NCBI GenBank assembly: GCA_949825025.1
Contig: OX463778.1
Span: 35,832,571 to 35,896,570, forward strand
Direction: 5' to 3'
From: Siphlonurus alternatus
Taxonomy: Eukaryota > Arthropoda > Insecta > Ephemeroptera > Siphlonuridae
DNA length: 64,000 nucleotides
Under the pieces are notes generated by a model. It was not told the DNA's origin and searched no databases. It saw only the letters and a program-made list of their open reading frames with translations. Within the stretch, counting starts at the first letter, position 1. Each line of letters starts with the position of its first letter. The translations under genes and the position numbers were made by a program. Positions 62,436-64,000 of this stretch are shown one piece after another.

Positions 62436-63059
62436 AAATGTTTCATATGTGTTACAACCATTTGATTATCAGCAATTCTCTGTCACGATGATATCGCTGG
62501 CTTCAGATTTCAGTTGTGTCATGATCATAAAGACATTTTTATGTTTATATTATATTTCCCATGCGTGTATCCGTACAAGAATAATGTCTCCAAGTGTTGT
62601 AAAGTTCCCCAAGAGACGTATAAAAGTGCTGCCATATATTGATATATTGACATTTTTGTGTTTCTCTATTTTGAAATAAATTCACACATTTATTCCAAAA
62701 TCATATAAAAGAATATTGATCAAACTATATTATGTACACAAACATTTTATAGGTTGTGATTCTTTCTAAGGAAATATCATTCGTTGTTGTTCAATAAAAT
62801 GAACTGAAAATATGCGCATATTAGAAAAAAAGACCAAATAGCTTTATTAGCTGTAAAAATTAAAGGTAAAAACTACTTTTTTTATTTTTTAAATTGTGCC
62901 AATTAAAATAATTATAATATGAAATTTATTTTATTGGTAAAAAATAATTAAATGTAAAAAAAAGTCTATTCGCAAATTTGACAGTTGTAATAAAATTTAC
63001 TGATGTTTGCTCTCCTTTGTCCTCACACATGTAAAATGCTAAACGTAAAGTGGGGATTG

Positions 63060-63200
63060 ACCCGTGTGACGTCAGAGGGTGCCACATCACATGTCGATCA
63101 GACCTCAGGCCAAGGTGGCGGCCTACACTTCCGGTCGGCGGCAGCAGCCAGAGCACCGAGGCGCCCTCAATTTCCGGCCTGGCAGGATCAAATAATAATC
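63060..63200. promoter_or_regulatory. GC-rich island with CRE and ETS sites
   Basis: TGACGTCA at 63,067-63,074 and ACTTCCGG (ETS/GABP type) at 63,127-63,134, followed by CGGCGGCAGCAGC. CRE plus ETS in a CpG island is common in broadly active promoters. No gene could be tied to it. Confidence 0.4.
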
Positions 63201-63635
63201 AGAGAACCAATCACCACCCCTGAGTTGCGTAGTCTATACCAGCATATATTAAACTGTTCACGGAGAAAATGTAAACCAAAGGAGAACATGTATGGTTTCA
63301 CATTGAATTAAAAAATAAAATTCATTGTAACATCAGATACTAAAGGTTTAACCTAGGGGCTTATACAATTCACATAATACTATTATTACATTCTCTAAGT
63401 TTTAAATTCTTTTTGATCTTTTCAATTCAATTGCAAATATTGTATCTGTTCTCTTTTTAAAAATTGTTGAGATAATTTTCAATATATTATATAATAACAT
63501 GCATGACTCCAATATATAATTATATTACTTCCCCATAAATTCATATATTATATATTATGAACCTCGTCCTTTTGTACTTAAATAAGTTTGTAATAATTTA
63601 TTGTAAGTACTTTTCCCCCTCTTAACGTCAAGGTT

Positions 63636-63863
63636 ATGAATACTCAAGCGTTTCTTAACTTGAAGCACCAAGTAATAAGAATTTTGAAAATGGGATGCAG
63701 TCCTAGAATTGCAACTAATACAAAAAAACGAAAAAAGATGGAACTTTTTAGTTTTATCATCGAGCAAGCTGCTGCAGGGTCTGAGAATATTACTTTGGTA
63801 AATGATCACACTGAATCATTGGCAAATAAAACTGTATATTATCTTACTAAATTAACTTCATAG
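63636..63863 (+). CDS. Unrecognised 75-residue frame near the right edge
   Basis: Reads MNTQAFLNLKHQVIRILKMG and KKRKKMELFSFIIEQAAAGS, ending YYLTKLTS. About 100 bp later comes AAAATAAACATATCAAATCA, which looks like a polyadenylation signal or the simple-repeat 3' end of a LINE. It could be the last part of a transposon or a small gene. Confidence 0.2.
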   Translation: MNTQAFLNLKHQVIRILKMGCSPRIATNTKKRKKMELFSFIIEQAAAGSENITLVNDHTESLANKTVYYLTKLTS

Positions 63864-64000
63864 GATGCAGCTGTTGTGCTTGACATGATTAATAACAACT
63901 TTGTGTTTATATGATGAACTGATGTATTATTTTTTTATGTATGTATTGGAAAAATAAACATATCAAATCAAATGAATTTTTCATATCATCGTAACTTTAA

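Larger units (their letters stand above)
52970..64000. other. Region upstream of the SK S1 exon
   Basis: AT-rich DNA with SINE copy 3, foldback elements A (two), E and F, and islands at 54.2, 59.1-59.35 and 63.06 kb. I looked on the minus strand for the SK N-terminal exon that precedes ASFYS and did not find it. This part is probably the SK first large intron plus possible alternative starts. Confidence 0.6.

Overview
This is nuclear DNA from an animal, most likely an arthropod. The genes are split by GT-AG introns, the DNA is very AT-rich, and it is full of long (TA)n, (GA)n, (TTA)n and (AAAT)n tracts and palindromic transposon remnants. The two genes I could assemble, an SK-type calcium-activated potassium channel and a CHIC-family protein, have exons that look closest to insect or crustacean proteins. 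I cannot name the species.

Layout. 1-14,939 has no gene I can assemble. It holds GC-rich islands (one with an RFX X-box, one with two CRE palindromes, two with exon-like reading frames), two 5S-rRNA-derived SINEs and several foldback (MITE-like) elements. 14,940-22,735 is a complete four-exon CHIC gene on the minus strand, encoding 165 residues. Its introns hold microsatellites, a LINE 3' end and MITEs. 22,736-29,934 is intergenic, with a large foldback element, two long (TA)n tracts, a CACGTG-box cluster and a plus-strand exon-like island. 29,935-52,969 is the 3' part of the SK channel gene on the minus strand, from transmembrane segment S1 to the stop codon: seven constitutive coding positions, 495 residues in this window. 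52,970-64,000 lies upstream of the S1 exon. The N-terminal SK exon(s) were not found there, so they are probably beyond the window. This part carries a third 5S SINE, a tandem pair of foldback elements and a CRE+ETS promoter-like island.

Main discovery. The SK gene has two tandem 136-bp pore exons (39,494-39,629 and 39,938-40,073) with the same phase. They encode the same pore loop with five substitutions, one of them Ser to Cys in the selectivity filter. Using both would shift the frame, so they must be used one at a time. Between them and around them are short complementary intronic sequences that could form competing RNA stems. A 12-nt microexon with strong splice sites in the S1-S2 intron would add four residues (KMLL) in frame at the end of S1. 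The window therefore points to an SK channel whose pore and S1 end are diversified by splicing.

The two genes lie in the same orientation, about 7 kb apart, and nothing in the sequence links them functionally. Several GC-rich islands look like exons but are stop-poor by composition alone, so they are given low confidence.
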